Shown here: positions 1 through 6,499 of the stretch, piece after piece
Position numbering within the stretch: position 1 is the stretch's first letter
How the letters are laid out: each line of letters begins with the position of its first letter
NCBI GenBank assembly: GCA_020741375.1
Contig: DYZF01000081.1
Span: 1-14,532 of the forward strand
From: Tessaracoccus flavescens
GTDB taxonomy: Bacteria; Actinomycetota; Actinomycetes; Propionibacteriales; Propionibacteriaceae
Direction: 5' to 3'
Length of the DNA: 14,532 nt
Notes under the pieces: model-generated
Database searches by the model: none
What the model was told of the DNA's origin: nothing
The model's input: the letters and a program-made list of their open reading frames with translations, nothing else
Made by a program: the position numbers and the translations under genes

Positions 1-58
1 TGTCGAGATGCGCTCTACTTTGTATAAACGGGCCTCTATATAACATAGATCACAAAGT
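1..58 (+). repeat. Copy A of a long-range imperfect repeat with ACTTTG/CAAAGT arms
   Basis: This segment is repeated at 9789-9847. Both copies start TGTCGAG. The core at 15-40 (CTACTTTGTA, then t/c, then AAACGGGCCTCTATA) differs at one base of 26 from 9803-9828. Within the copy, ACTTTGT (17-23) and ACAAAGT (52-58) form a perfect 7-bp inverted repeat enclosing an AT-rich interior. The interior holds TATAAC, which could act as a -10 box for the WhiB-like gene that starts 62 bases later. A recombinase or partition site, or a regulator-bound promoter, would each fit. The repeat may extend beyond the left edge of the window. Confidence 0.7.
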
Positions 59-119
59 TGGGGGCATCGTCCGTTGTCAGCGACACTTTGGGCATGGTTT
101 CTCATCGAGAGTTCAGTAC

Positions 120-491
120 ATGAGTCCGCGACGGAGGCTCCGGGCCAATCGTGAACGGTGGCGTGCGCAGCAAGTCATGCGTGACTATCGACGACGCACG
201 GCCGCTGACCTTGCCGGAGTCTTGGCTTTGTTCGGCCACTGTGCAGTCCCGGGCAATGCTTGGACGGCGGCAGAGGTGGCCCACCGTTCTGCGCGGGACG
301 GGGCTGAGGCTGCTTGCGCAGCGGAGCCGGCCATGCGTTTGTGCTTGGGCTGCCCGGTGATCGAGGAATGTCGGCAGTGGGCGTCAATCGACCGTTACAC
401 GGGTTTGGCCGCGGGTAGTTCGTGGGTGCGCGGGTCCGAGTATGACGCGGCGACGACCATCAACAATTCGCGGCCGCGAGTCTCCGCTTGA
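120..491 (+). CDS. Divergent WhiB-like iron-sulfur transcription factor
   Basis: The 123-residue product has the WhiB four-cysteine pattern: C41, then C75-x2-C78-x5-C84 in the run CLGCPVIEECRQWA. WhiB proteins bind a [4Fe-4S] cluster through these cysteines and usually act with the main sigma factor as regulators; that role is family knowledge. The glycine-tryptophan turn that normally follows (G[V/I]WGG) is not intact; GLAAGSSWVRG at 95-105 is the nearest match, so this member is divergent. The N-terminus is very rich in arginine, which may aid DNA contact. The ATG at 120 has only a weak GAGAG upstream. A later ATG at 177 would still keep all four cysteines. WhiB-like genes are frequent on actinobacterial phages and plasmids, in line with the repeat site just upstream. 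Confidence 0.7.
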   Translation: MSPRRRLRANRERWRAQQVMRDYRRRTAADLAGVLALFGHCAVPGNAWTAAEVAHRSARDGAEAACAAEPAMRLCLGCPVIEECRQWASIDRYTGLAAGSSWVRGSEYDAATTINNSRPRVSA

Positions 492-639
492 TCCACTGTC
501 TGGCGGCCAGTGCGTCTGCTGCGTCGATCATCTCTCGGCTTTGGAGACTGGACCGAAGCGCGTTCCAGAGTTCGCGGATGCCCATGGCTCTGCACCATGT
601 GGCGAGGATTTCACAGCGCTCTTCGGGGGTGCTGGCCAT
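460..639 (-). CDS. Small hypothetical protein, possibly the truncated tail of a larger gene
   Basis: A 59-codon frame starts MASTPEERCE and ends RRLAAANC. It looks coding: most third positions are G or C and the composition is helical (W15, W25, W49, many A/R/E). It is too short for default ORF calling. No good ribosome binding site precedes the ATG at 639. The frame stays open upstream through LDPETLRTAAPLA to an in-frame TAG at about 687, so it could be the 3' part of a gene cut by the IS256-type end at about 671. It overlaps the 3' end of the WhiB-like gene tail to tail by 32 bases. No family is recognised. Confidence 0.4.
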   Translation of the reverse strand: MASTPEERCEILATWCRAMGIRELWNALRSSLQSREMIDAADALAARQWIKRRLAAANC

Positions 640-709
640 AGCTAGAGGCGCAGCTGTGCGTAGGGTCTCTGGGTCAAGTCCCGGCTAGTGGTGTAGCGGG
701 GTTCCTTCG

Positions 710-958
710 TTAGGCGGTGAGGGCTAGGGGCTCGGTCACCTCCTCGGTGGGGACGGGTGCGAGGCGGCAGCGGGTGAGGATGTCGAGTCCGAGGTAGCGG
801 CGTCCTTCGGCCCATTCGTCGGTTTGCTCGGCCAGGACGGCCCCGACGAGGCGGATGATCGCGTCGCGGTTGGGGAAGATCCCGACGGCGTCGGTGCGCC
901 GCCGGATCTCCTTGTTGAGGCGTTCGGCTGGGTTGTTGGACCAGATCTGGGTCCAGAC
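710..958 (-). pseudogene. IS256-family transposase, C-terminal fragment
   Basis: The roughly 83 residues from DVWTQIWSNNPAERLNKE to EPLALTA match the conserved C-terminal part of mutator-type (IS256) transposases. Recognisable runs are WSNNPAERLNKEIRRRTD, VGIFPNRDAIIRLVGAVLAE, and EGRRYLGLDIL. A full transposase is about 400 residues, so more than 300 are missing here, including the DDE catalytic region upstream. The stop codon is at 710-712. Similarity ends near 958, where an mraY relic begins on the other strand. The matching N-terminal part lies at 2521-2871, also on the minus strand. Confidence 0.85.
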
Positions 959-1048
959 GTCGGCTCGCTGGCCCACGGGGGTGCGCTCGCAGCCCTGGCG
1001 ATCCTCTCCCGGACCGAGGGGCTGATGGCCGTCGTCGGTGGGGTCTTC
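956..1048 (+). pseudogene. mraY: mraY relic (phospho-MurNAc-pentapeptide transferase fragment)
   Basis: On the plus strand this 93-base stretch encodes 31 residues running from DVGSLAHGGAL through AILSRTE to VGGVF. It matches the conserved MraY/MurX segment around G-D-x-G-S-L-A-L-G-G followed by x-x-R-T-E and V-x-G-G-x-F. MraY makes lipid I in peptidoglycan synthesis. Only about a tenth of the protein is here; the frame then runs into unrelated residues and stops at 1081. The fragment sits exactly between the broken IS256 transposase and the 3' end of doxX, so it marks an illegitimate or IS-mediated join with a housekeeping locus. The call rests on motif recall, not on an alignment. Confidence 0.65.
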
Positions 1049-1514
1049 ATCCTCGGGATGTGTCTCTTCTTCCTAGCGTGAGCTGGGGGCGCCCGATCAG
1101 GGGGTGCGGGGTGCGTTCGGCCAAGATGAGGATGAGCAATGCGGCCATCAGGAGGGTGCCGGCGCGGTTCTTGGCGAAATCGTCTAGTGCGCCGGCCATG
1201 GGCCATCCATAGCCCAGGACCAGCAGGAACGCGAAGAAGGCCAGGATTCCTATGACCGCCAGGCGGGTCCACCGTCCGCCGAGGAGGAGTCCAAAACCGG
1301 CCATGATCTCCAGTGCGGCGAAGATCAGCGTCAACCATGCGATGTTCGGTATGACGAACGCGGACCACAACTCCGACAACACCCCCCAGGCCGCGGTGTG
1401 GCCGAAGGCACCGTACGACTCGGGCGCAGTGCGACCCATGACCAGGTGAACGACCCCTCCCGCCATGAAGGCGACGGCGAAGACCCAGCGAATGATCGTG
1501 CGGTAACGAGACAT
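1047..1514 (-). CDS. DoxX-like small integral membrane protein
   Basis: The 155-residue product has four hydrophobic segments at about 8-26, 55-78, 84-103 and 118-132, the size and topology of DoxX-like proteins. The first helix ends with a GGVVHLVMG turn typical of this group. DoxX-like proteins sit in the cytoplasmic membrane, and some are linked to redox or detoxification functions; no substrate can be read from the sequence. The ATG at 1514 immediately follows the stop of tetR (1515-1517), so the two are almost certainly translated from one mRNA and this is the likely target of that repressor. The last few codons (RRDTSRG) run into the mraY relic, so the natural C-terminus may have been replaced. 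Confidence 0.75.
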   Translation of the reverse strand: MSRYRTIIRWVFAVAFMAGGVVHLVMGRTAPESYGAFGHTAAWGVLSELWSAFVIPNIAWLTLIFAALEIMAGFGLLLGGRWTRLAVIGILAFFAFLLVLGYGWPMAGALDDFAKNRAGTLLMAALLILILAERTPHPLIGRPQLTLGRRDTSRG

Positions 1515-2153
1515 TCAGGACTCCCTGAGGTGAGACGCACGGAAGTGGCCCACATGCCGGGCCAGCAGGTCCCGCGCGCGGCCCTCGCTCTCGCCGCCAC
1601 CCTCGGCGAGCTGCAGCAGGGTGAGAATCGGGCCGTAGAACGCGAGTGCCGTCTGCTCGGGGTCGAAGCCGTCGCGGAACTCCCCGGTGGCGAAGAGGTC
1701 ACGGAAGAGCGACGCCTGGAATTGCAGGGGCCGCTCGATCCAGTAGTCCCGGAGGCGCTCACCGATCGCGTCGTCGCGGTACTGGTTGACCACGAACAGC
1801 CTTCGCAGAACAACGAGCTCGGGGTCGTGCAGGACGGCGTCGAAGAACCCCTGGGCGACGGCGACGAGGCGCTCCTCCGTCATGCCGACATAGGCGGGGG
1901 ATGCCGCCTCGGGCGACTCGACGCTCACGCCGAACTGCCCCGCGACATCGGCCATCCGAGCGTCGGCCCGCTCGATGAGGGCGTCGAAGAGCGCCTGCTT
2001 GGACGGGAAGTGTTTGTAGACCGAGCTCTCACGGATGCCCACGTCACGGGCGAGGTCCCGGATCGAGGTGCCGCCCCACCCATCACGAGCGAAGCGCGTC
2101 AGAGCGGCGTCGAGGAGGCGACCACGCGTGGGGAGCGAACGATCGTTAGCCAT
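1515..2153 (-). CDS. TetR-family transcriptional repressor
   Basis: The 212-residue product has the TetR N-terminal helix-turn-helix at about residues 8-55, with TSIRDLARDVGIRESSVYKH and FPSKQALFDALIE the characteristic recognition-helix region. The C-terminal part is the variable ligand-binding and dimer domain. The start is placed at ATG 2153, in line with the usual spacing from N-terminus to helix-turn-helix. An ATG at 2171 adds six residues and has a GGAGGAAG box (2181-2188) upstream, so it is a real alternative. The palindrome GCGTACGC at 2161-2168 may be part of an operator. The gene abuts doxX with no gap and probably controls the pair, as many TetR regulators repress themselves and a linked membrane-protein gene. 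The inducer is unknown. Confidence 0.85.
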   Translation of the reverse strand: MANDRSLPTRGRLLDAALTRFARDGWGGTSIRDLARDVGIRESSVYKHFPSKQALFDALIERADARMADVAGQFGVSVESPEAASPAYVGMTEERLVAVAQGFFDAVLHDPELVVLRRLFVVNQYRDDAIGERLRDYWIERPLQFQASLFRDLFATGEFRDGFDPEQTALAFYGPILTLLQLAEGGGESEGRARDLLARHVGHFRASHLRES

Positions 2154-2171
2154 GGGGTGAGCGTACGCCAT

Positions 2172-2520
2172 GCCAGCGCAGACTTCCTCCATGCCGCCCC
2201 TATGTGCTCTCAAATCCTTCCGCTCGTTGGTCGTCCGCAGGTGGTGCTGAGTGACCGGGCAATGCAGAAGGTGCATGCCCGTCTGGCTCGCGCCGCCTCA
2301 GGGCGGCCACACGCGGTGCCCGTCGGTGGCGTTGCTCCTCACACGGGCTTGCCGAGACCACTTCTACCAAGGGAACTTCGTGGGTGCCGCGCTCCTGGGA
2401 CAGGCATCCATGGAGATGCCCGGTTCGCCTTTGGCCAACAGTGCTAACTAGCCGACCCCCTCGTCCTTGAATGAAGAGTGACGCCTGTGATGACCTGGGA
2501 TATGGTGGCTGCGGTCCCGT
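2172..2520. other. Gap upstream of tetR, with a possible unrecognised coding relic
   Basis: No intact gene is supported here. The stretch must hold the tetR-doxX promoter on the minus strand. On the plus strand, 2356-2451 reads DHFYQGNFVGAALLGQ and on to SPLANSAN before a TAG. This resembles the C-terminal tail of a real protein, but no family is recognised and no start or ribosome binding site belongs to it. It may be another fragment left by rearrangement. Confidence 0.3.
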
Positions 2521-2871
2521 TCAGCCACTCCCCCCGCAAGCGTGCACCAAGGATGTCCATCTGTCTCCACCCAAAGCCGCATTCCCCACCTCCTCGACCC
2601 GGGGGGTCTGTCCATAGCCTAGGTGCTCGTTGAGTTGTTCGTCGAGGGCTGCTTCGACGACCTGAGCCGTCAATGCTCTCAGCAACCCGTCGGGGCCGGT
2701 CAGGGCGATACCCGCATCGCGGGCCTGGCGCACCATCTGCGCGATCGCTTCACGCTGGGCCTTGTCGAGCTCGGTCGGCTCCTCCGGGGATAGTGATAAA
2801 TGGGTCACAGCTTCCAGTCTGGCCGACTCTACGGCCGACGAGCTGCTGCTGGTGGTTGTCTCGGTCATCAT
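2521..2871 (-). pseudogene. IS256-family transposase, N-terminal fragment
   Basis: The frame starts MMTETTTSSSSS at 2871, with AGGAGG directly upstream (2874-2880 on the minus strand), a clear ribosome binding site. Residues TGPDGLLRALTAQVVEAALD followed by EHLGYGQ match the conserved N-terminus of IS256-family transposases. Similarity stops at about TPRVEEVGNA, and the frame then reads unrelated residues to a stop at 2521. The protein lacks the whole catalytic core. The fragment has the same strand and the right order to be the front half of the transposase whose tail is at 710-958. It could still be expressed as a short N-terminal polypeptide. Confidence 0.85.
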
Positions 2872-3028
2872 GACTCCTCCTGCCCTGACGGGCGATGGAG
2901 CCACTTACACCGTTTCTCTGACAGACCCTGGGGGAACGAGCCCGGAACAAACACCACACTGGGGCTAGGGTTGTGCGGATGGGTGGCGAATGCCGTGGTC
3001 AAAGTTGATTGCTATGGAGGTGTGTCGG

Positions 3029-4114
3029 GTGAAGCGGTTGTTGACGGGTGTTGTGGCGCTGCTGGTGGTCGGTTTCGCGGTGGCCGCTGGGTGGTGGGCG
3101 GCTCGGGCGACGTTGTCGTCATCGGCGCCGGTGGAGGTTGCCTCGGCTGAGCCGGTGTGGGGTGAGGCTGCCGAGGCCACTGTTGGACGCTCGCTGGGGT
3201 ATGCGACGACGTTGCGGCAGCCAGCGGTAGTGGCCGCGTCGAACGCTTTGGCGGGGGTGGTCACGTCGGTTCATCCGGGCGAGGTCAATGTTGGCGATGT
3301 GCTGTACACGGTGGGCAACACGCCGGTGCGGGCGGTGCAGTCGGAGCGGCCGATGTGGCGTGACTTGGCGCGCCGCCAGTCTGGCGAAGATGTCGCGGCG
3401 CTGCAGCAGATGTTGGCTGGGTTGGGGCATTTCTCCGGCGAGGCCAACGGCACGTTCGGGCGGGACACGCAGCGCGCGGTGATTGCGTGGCAGAAGGCCG
3501 AGGGGCGTTCGCAGACCGGCACGGTCGCTCGCGGGGAACTCGTTGCGCTGCCGCGCTTTCCGATCACGGTCTCGTTGGGTGAGGACATCGCACTGGGGAA
3601 GGTGCTTGCCGGGGGCGAGGATGCAGTGTTGGCACCGACCGGGGCCAGAGAGTTCGTGCTGGTGTTGACCGATGATCAGGCACGGCTCGTGCCGGCCGAG
3701 GCGACGATCGAGGTGACGTTCGAGGACAAGGTGTGGCCGGCGGTGATCGCGGGATCGACACCGGATCAGGGCGGCACGGTGTCGTTCGAGTTGGTCGCGC
3801 CTGATGGGGGCGAGGTGTGCGGTGGCGATTGCGGCTCGTTGCCGCTCGATCCGCAGGTGACGCTGCGTTCGCAGGTGGTCGTGGTGCCCAGGGTCAGCGG
3901 TGTTGGGGTGCCGGCAGCAGCCGTGCGCTCCACCCCTGACGGTGCGACGTTCGTCATCACCGAATCCGGCCAATCGCCCGTGACCGTGCTCGGCTCTGGT
4001 CAAGGAATGGTGATCGTCGAGGGCATCGAGGTGGGCACCAAGGTCCAGATCTCCGACGGTTCCGCCGCCCCAGCGGCCGGGGAACCGTCAGCTGAACCGA
4101 CCGAGGAGGGCTAG
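3029..4114 (+). CDS. Membrane fusion protein with peptidoglycan-binding domain (MacA-like)
   Basis: The 361-residue product is an exporter adaptor anchored in the membrane. One N-terminal segment (residues 4-24, LLTGVVALLVVGFAVAAGWW) serves as signal-anchor. A lipoyl-like hairpin follows at 76-100 (GVVTSVHPGEVNVGD, then VLYTVGNTPV). A PG_binding_1 repeat is inserted at about 117-160 (SGEDVAALQQMLAGLGHF, FGRDTQRAVIAWQ). The rest is beta-rich, with a close cysteine pair C264/C268 and a Glu/Pro/Ala-rich tail. In a Gram-positive cell it would tie the ABC transporter to the wall. The start is GTG 3029, preceded by GGAGG at 3016-3020; an ATG at 2990 has no such signal. The ATPase gene begins three bases after its stop. 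The IS256-type end lies only about 100 bases upstream and may affect its promoter. Confidence 0.85.
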   Translation: MKRLLTGVVALLVVGFAVAAGWWAARATLSSSAPVEVASAEPVWGEAAEATVGRSLGYATTLRQPAVVAASNALAGVVTSVHPGEVNVGDVLYTVGNTPVRAVQSERPMWRDLARRQSGEDVAALQQMLAGLGHFSGEANGTFGRDTQRAVIAWQKAEGRSQTGTVARGELVALPRFPITVSLGEDIALGKVLAGGEDAVLAPTGAREFVLVLTDDQARLVPAEATIEVTFEDKVWPAVIAGSTPDQGGTVSFELVAPDGGEVCGGDCGSLPLDPQVTLRSQVVVVPRVSGVGVPAAAVRSTPDGATFVITESGQSPVTVLGSGQGMVIVEGIEVGTKVQISDGSAAPAAGEPSAEPTEEG

Positions 4115-4117
4115 CCC

Positions 4118-4753
4118 GTGTTGGCGGTGGAGGGATTGTCGTTTGCCTACCGGCGCGGCGCCGAGGAGCTGTTCGACGGGCTCACCCACTCGTTCACCCC
4201 CGGCGTGATGACCGCGGTGACCGGTCCGTCGGGGCGTGGCAAGTCGACCCTGCTCTACGTGCTCGGCCTGATGTTGACCCCCACGAAGGGCCAAGTGCTG
4301 CTCGGCGGGGAACCGGTGTCAACCTGGTCGGATTGGCGCCGCTCTCAGGTTCGCGCCACGAAGATCGGGTTCGTGTTCCAGGATGCAGCCCTCGACCCGG
4401 CCCGCAAGGTGGTCGATTCAGTCATCGAGCCCGCCCTCTACGGCGGCGCCACCCCGCGCCAAGCCCGAGGCACAGCGCTGCAGCTGATGGAGCGGATGGG
4501 AGTGGCAGCCCGCGCCGATCACCGCCCCGGAGAAGTTTCTGGCGGCCAAGCCCAACGCCTCGCGGTCTGCCGCGCCTTGGTCACCGACCCCGCCGTCGTG
4601 CTCGCCGACGAACCCACCGGCAACCTCGACCGCGCCAACGCCGCCGAAGTCCTCGCCGCGCTCTCGGCAGCCGCCGACGGGAAGCGCACCGTCGTCATCG
4701 CCACGCACGACCCCTTCGTGCTCGACCACGCCGACGAGGTACTGGCGCTATGA
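4118..4753 (+). CDS. ABC transporter ATP-binding protein (MacB/LolD-like)
   Basis: The 211-residue nucleotide-binding subunit has every expected motif: Walker A GPSGRGKST at 36-44, Q-loop glutamine Q88 in FVFQDA, signature VSGGQAQR at 140-147, Walker B VVLADEP at 160-166 followed by TGNLD, and the H-loop histidine H197 in IATHDP. It hydrolyses ATP at the inner face of the membrane to drive the partner permease. The TGNLD run after Walker B is typical of the LolD/MacB/FtsE branch, which pairs with FtsX-type permeases such as the next gene. The start is GTG 4118 with GAGGAGGG at 4103-4110. The stop overlaps the permease start by 4 bases (ATGA), so the two are translationally coupled. Confidence 0.92.
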   Translation: MLAVEGLSFAYRRGAEELFDGLTHSFTPGVMTAVTGPSGRGKSTLLYVLGLMLTPTKGQVLLGGEPVSTWSDWRRSQVRATKIGFVFQDAALDPARKVVDSVIEPALYGGATPRQARGTALQLMERMGVAARADHRPGEVSGGQAQRLAVCRALVTDPAVVLADEPTGNLDRANAAEVLAALSAAADGKRTVVIATHDPFVLDHADEVLAL

Positions 4754-5847
4754 AAACCTGGGTCACGCTCCGCGAAGGGCTCGCCACCACCTGGGCCAAC
4801 AAGGTGCCCACCGCCCTGGTCGCGTTCCTCGTGGCCGTCATGGTTGCCGGCACGCTGGCCACCGTCGGCCGTACCGCCGCCGCTGAGGGGCAACTCGAGC
4901 AACGCATCGACGCAGCCGGCTCCCGCCAACTCGTCGTCATCGACGCCCGCAACCGTAGCCACCTCAACTCCACTATCGTCACGCAAACCGCCGGTCTCAG
5001 CACCGTTGAACGTGCCGTCGGGCTCCTGTCTGCCATCGACACCGTCTCCGGCCCCGTGGGCCAAGGCGGTGACCGGGTCGCCACCTGGGGCGTCATCGGC
5101 GACATCCAAGCCCTCGCCACCCTCACCGAAGGCCGCTGGCCCGCACCCGGCGAAGCCCTCGTCTCCGAGGCCGCCATGACCACCCTCGGCTTCACCCATC
5201 CCTTCGGTTGGGTCACCGAAGCCGCCACGCCCTCGACTCGCGAGTTCAGCGTCGTCGGATCCTTCACCCCGCGCGAGCCCTTCGGCGACTACGGCTCCGG
5301 CATCATCTACAACGCTGGCGACGCGACCGCCTCCAGCCTGTCTGTGATCCTCAACCACGCCAGCCACGCCGCCCACACCCAACAAGCAGTCCTCGGCCTC
5401 ATCGCCGCCACCGACCCCAGCGATCTCAATGTCCAATCGCCCATCGGACTGGCAGAACTCCGCGATCAGGTGCTTGGCGACTTCACCGCCTTCGGCCGCA
5501 CTCTCCTCCTCGGCGTGCTGGCAGCGGGATCGGTGCTGATCGCGATCGTGGTCTTGGCCGACGTCCTCGTCCGACGCGCCGACCTCGGCCGCCGTCGAGC
5601 CCTCGGCGCCACCAGAGGCACCATCATCGCGATCGTCACCACCCGCACCATCGCCCCCGCGATCATCGGCGCAGCCCTCGGCATCGCCGCAGGTCTCCTC
5701 ATCGCCGAACGCAGCGGCGCCACCCCGCCCGCAGCCTTCACCGCGGGCGTGACCATCCTCGCCATCCTCGCCGCGGCCGCCAGCGCCATCCCCCCAGCAC
5801 TCTTCGCAGCCACCAGAGACCCCGTCTCCGTCCTCCGCACACCGTAA
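4750..5847 (+). CDS. FtsX/MacB-type ABC transporter permease
   Basis: The 365-residue membrane subunit has MacB topology. One helix near the N-terminus (about 20-40, ALVAFLVAVMVAGTLATVG) is followed by a large external domain (about 42-245) and three C-terminal helices at about 250-274, 299-318 and 332-352. The link RRADLGRRRALGATRG is the usual FtsX-type coupling loop, and the protein ends DPVSVLRTP, the short DPV tail common in this family. Such permeases act as mechanical transmitters that expel peptides or lipoproteins from the outer leaflet instead of forming a channel. The start overlaps the ATPase stop. Being a half-size FtsX domain, it presumably works as a homodimer. The linked secreted-peptide gene suggests its cargo. 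Confidence 0.88.
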   Translation: MKTWVTLREGLATTWANKVPTALVAFLVAVMVAGTLATVGRTAAAEGQLEQRIDAAGSRQLVVIDARNRSHLNSTIVTQTAGLSTVERAVGLLSAIDTVSGPVGQGGDRVATWGVIGDIQALATLTEGRWPAPGEALVSEAAMTTLGFTHPFGWVTEAATPSTREFSVVGSFTPREPFGDYGSGIIYNAGDATASSLSVILNHASHAAHTQQAVLGLIAATDPSDLNVQSPIGLAELRDQVLGDFTAFGRTLLLGVLAAGSVLIAIVVLADVLVRRADLGRRRALGATRGTIIAIVTTRTIAPAIIGAALGIAAGLLIAERSGATPPAAFTAGVTILAILAAAASAIPPALFAATRDPVSVLRTP

Positions 5848-5914
5848 GCACTCCCCGACACGCACTTTCACGGTTCCCCACACTCCCCGCAAAGGATCAT
5901 CTAGGCTGCGCACA

Positions 5915-5929
5915 GGGGTTCGGCACCCC
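5915..5929 (+). promoter_or_regulatory. Small hairpin in the leader of the secreted-peptide gene
   Basis: GGGGT (5915-5919), loop TCGGC, ACCCC (5925-5929) form a perfect 5-bp stem with no T-run after it. It lies between the permease stop and the peptide ribosome binding site. It may slow readthrough or protect a processed mRNA, so that the peptide is made in different amounts from the transporter. It is too short to be called a terminator with confidence. Confidence 0.35.
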
Positions 5930-5955
5930 ATTGTATGTATTCGAAGGAGAGTCCC

Positions 5956-6291
5956 ATGAAGAAGCGAAATAGGTCAGTACTGTCGGTAGTGATGTTGGCA
6001 GCAGTGGCGACCGCTGTGACAGCGCCAGAGGCATCGGCCGACGCATGGGCGCGACAGCTCTCCTGCCCCCTTGGGGGTACAGCCACTATCAGCAGCAACT
6101 CCTCCGTCAACAAGCGTGTCGAACACTACTACGACGGCGTCCTCCGTGGAAGCAAGAACACGGGCGGTTCGTTCACCACGTCCAAGCCGAACGTGTCCGG
6201 CTACGTGATGGCTTCGATCACGGCATATGACAAGTTGTTTTCACAATCAGCCAACTGCTACTGCCCTCCCGGGGCCAACTGCGGAGGTTGA
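5956..6291 (+). CDS. Secreted four-cysteine peptide, candidate bacteriocin-like export cargo
   Basis: The 111-residue product is secreted. It has a basic start (MKKRNR), a hydrophobic core (SVLSVVMLAAVATAVTA) and a signal-peptidase site after ASA28 or ADA30. The mature part of about 81 residues is rich in Ser, Gly, Asn and Tyr, with exactly four cysteines (C37, C101, C103, C109), enough for two disulfides, and ends CYCPPGANCGG. The start is ATG 5956, with AAGGAGA at 5944-5950; an in-frame ATG at 5935 overlaps that region and lacks its own signal. The position just after an adaptor-ATPase-permease set suggests a peptide made, exported or sensed together with it. The placement and size recall lactococcin 972-type bacteriocins, but that family's motifs are not clearly present. 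No function is proven. Confidence 0.75.
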   Translation: MKKRNRSVLSVVMLAAVATAVTAPEASADAWARQLSCPLGGTATISSNSSVNKRVEHYYDGVLRGSKNTGGSFTTSKPNVSGYVMASITAYDKLFSQSANCYCPPGANCGG

Positions 6292-6342
6292 CTCGGGCCT
6301 GCCTTCAAGAGGTCCCTAGTTCAAACGTCTTCCCCCGGCGTA

Positions 6343-6377
6343 TGTTTGGGCGTTCCGGCATGCCTAGGCCCCAAACA
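6343..6377 (+). terminator. Stem-loop downstream of the peptide gene, possible terminator
   Basis: TGTTTGGG (6343-6350) and CCCAAACA (6370-6377) form a perfect 8-bp stem. The loop contains a further palindrome, GGCATGCC at about 6358-6364. There is no T-tract; the following bases are GGGTTGTCTT. It begins 52 bases after the peptide stop and ends 123 bases before the lipoprotein start, a sensible place to end or attenuate the transporter-peptide message. Actinobacterial terminators often lack the U-run. Confidence 0.5.
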
Positions 6378-6499
6378 GGGTTGTCTTCGACCGCTTGAAC
6401 AACCAGCATCACCAAGGCCAGCTAGCGCATGCGGTTGAAGACTTGACTGAGGGCTCCTGCGAACTCCATCCTCGATCTACTTCCACGGAGGCTCCAACA

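Larger units (their letters stand above)
671..2928 (-). mobile_element. IS256-family ends enclosing a tetR-doxX cassette
   Basis: The left end begins GGGTCAAGTCCCG (671-683) and continues to GGTGTA (690-695). The right end, read inward on the minus strand, begins GGGTCTGTCAGAGAAAC at 2928 and continues GGTGTAAGTG. The shared scheme is GGGTC, a variable stretch, then GGTGTA. Just inside the left end is the transposase 3' coding end, and just inside the right end the 5' coding end, both on the minus strand. The catalytic middle of the transposase is gone, replaced by about 1.5 kb holding an mraY relic, doxX and tetR. Because both outer ends survive, the unit may once have moved with transposase supplied in trans. 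No matching 8-9 bp target duplication is seen (flanks AGGGTCTCT and TGGGGGAAC). Confidence 0.55.

Noticed and set aside
1398..2447. 349-codon plus-strand frame antisense to doxX and tetR
   Set aside because: It lies over two well-supported minus-strand genes, and its translation has no recognisable domain; long antisense frames are expected at this GC content.
4519..5931. 470-codon minus-strand frame over the ATPase and permease
   Set aside because: It is highly Gly/Asp/Glu-biased, the mirror of the Ala/Val/Thr codons of the real permease, with no motif.
5956..6291. Firm assignment of the peptide to the lactococcin 972 family
   Set aside because: Size, secretion and an ABC neighbour fit, but the expected GxW and aromatic pattern is missing and the four cysteines are atypical.
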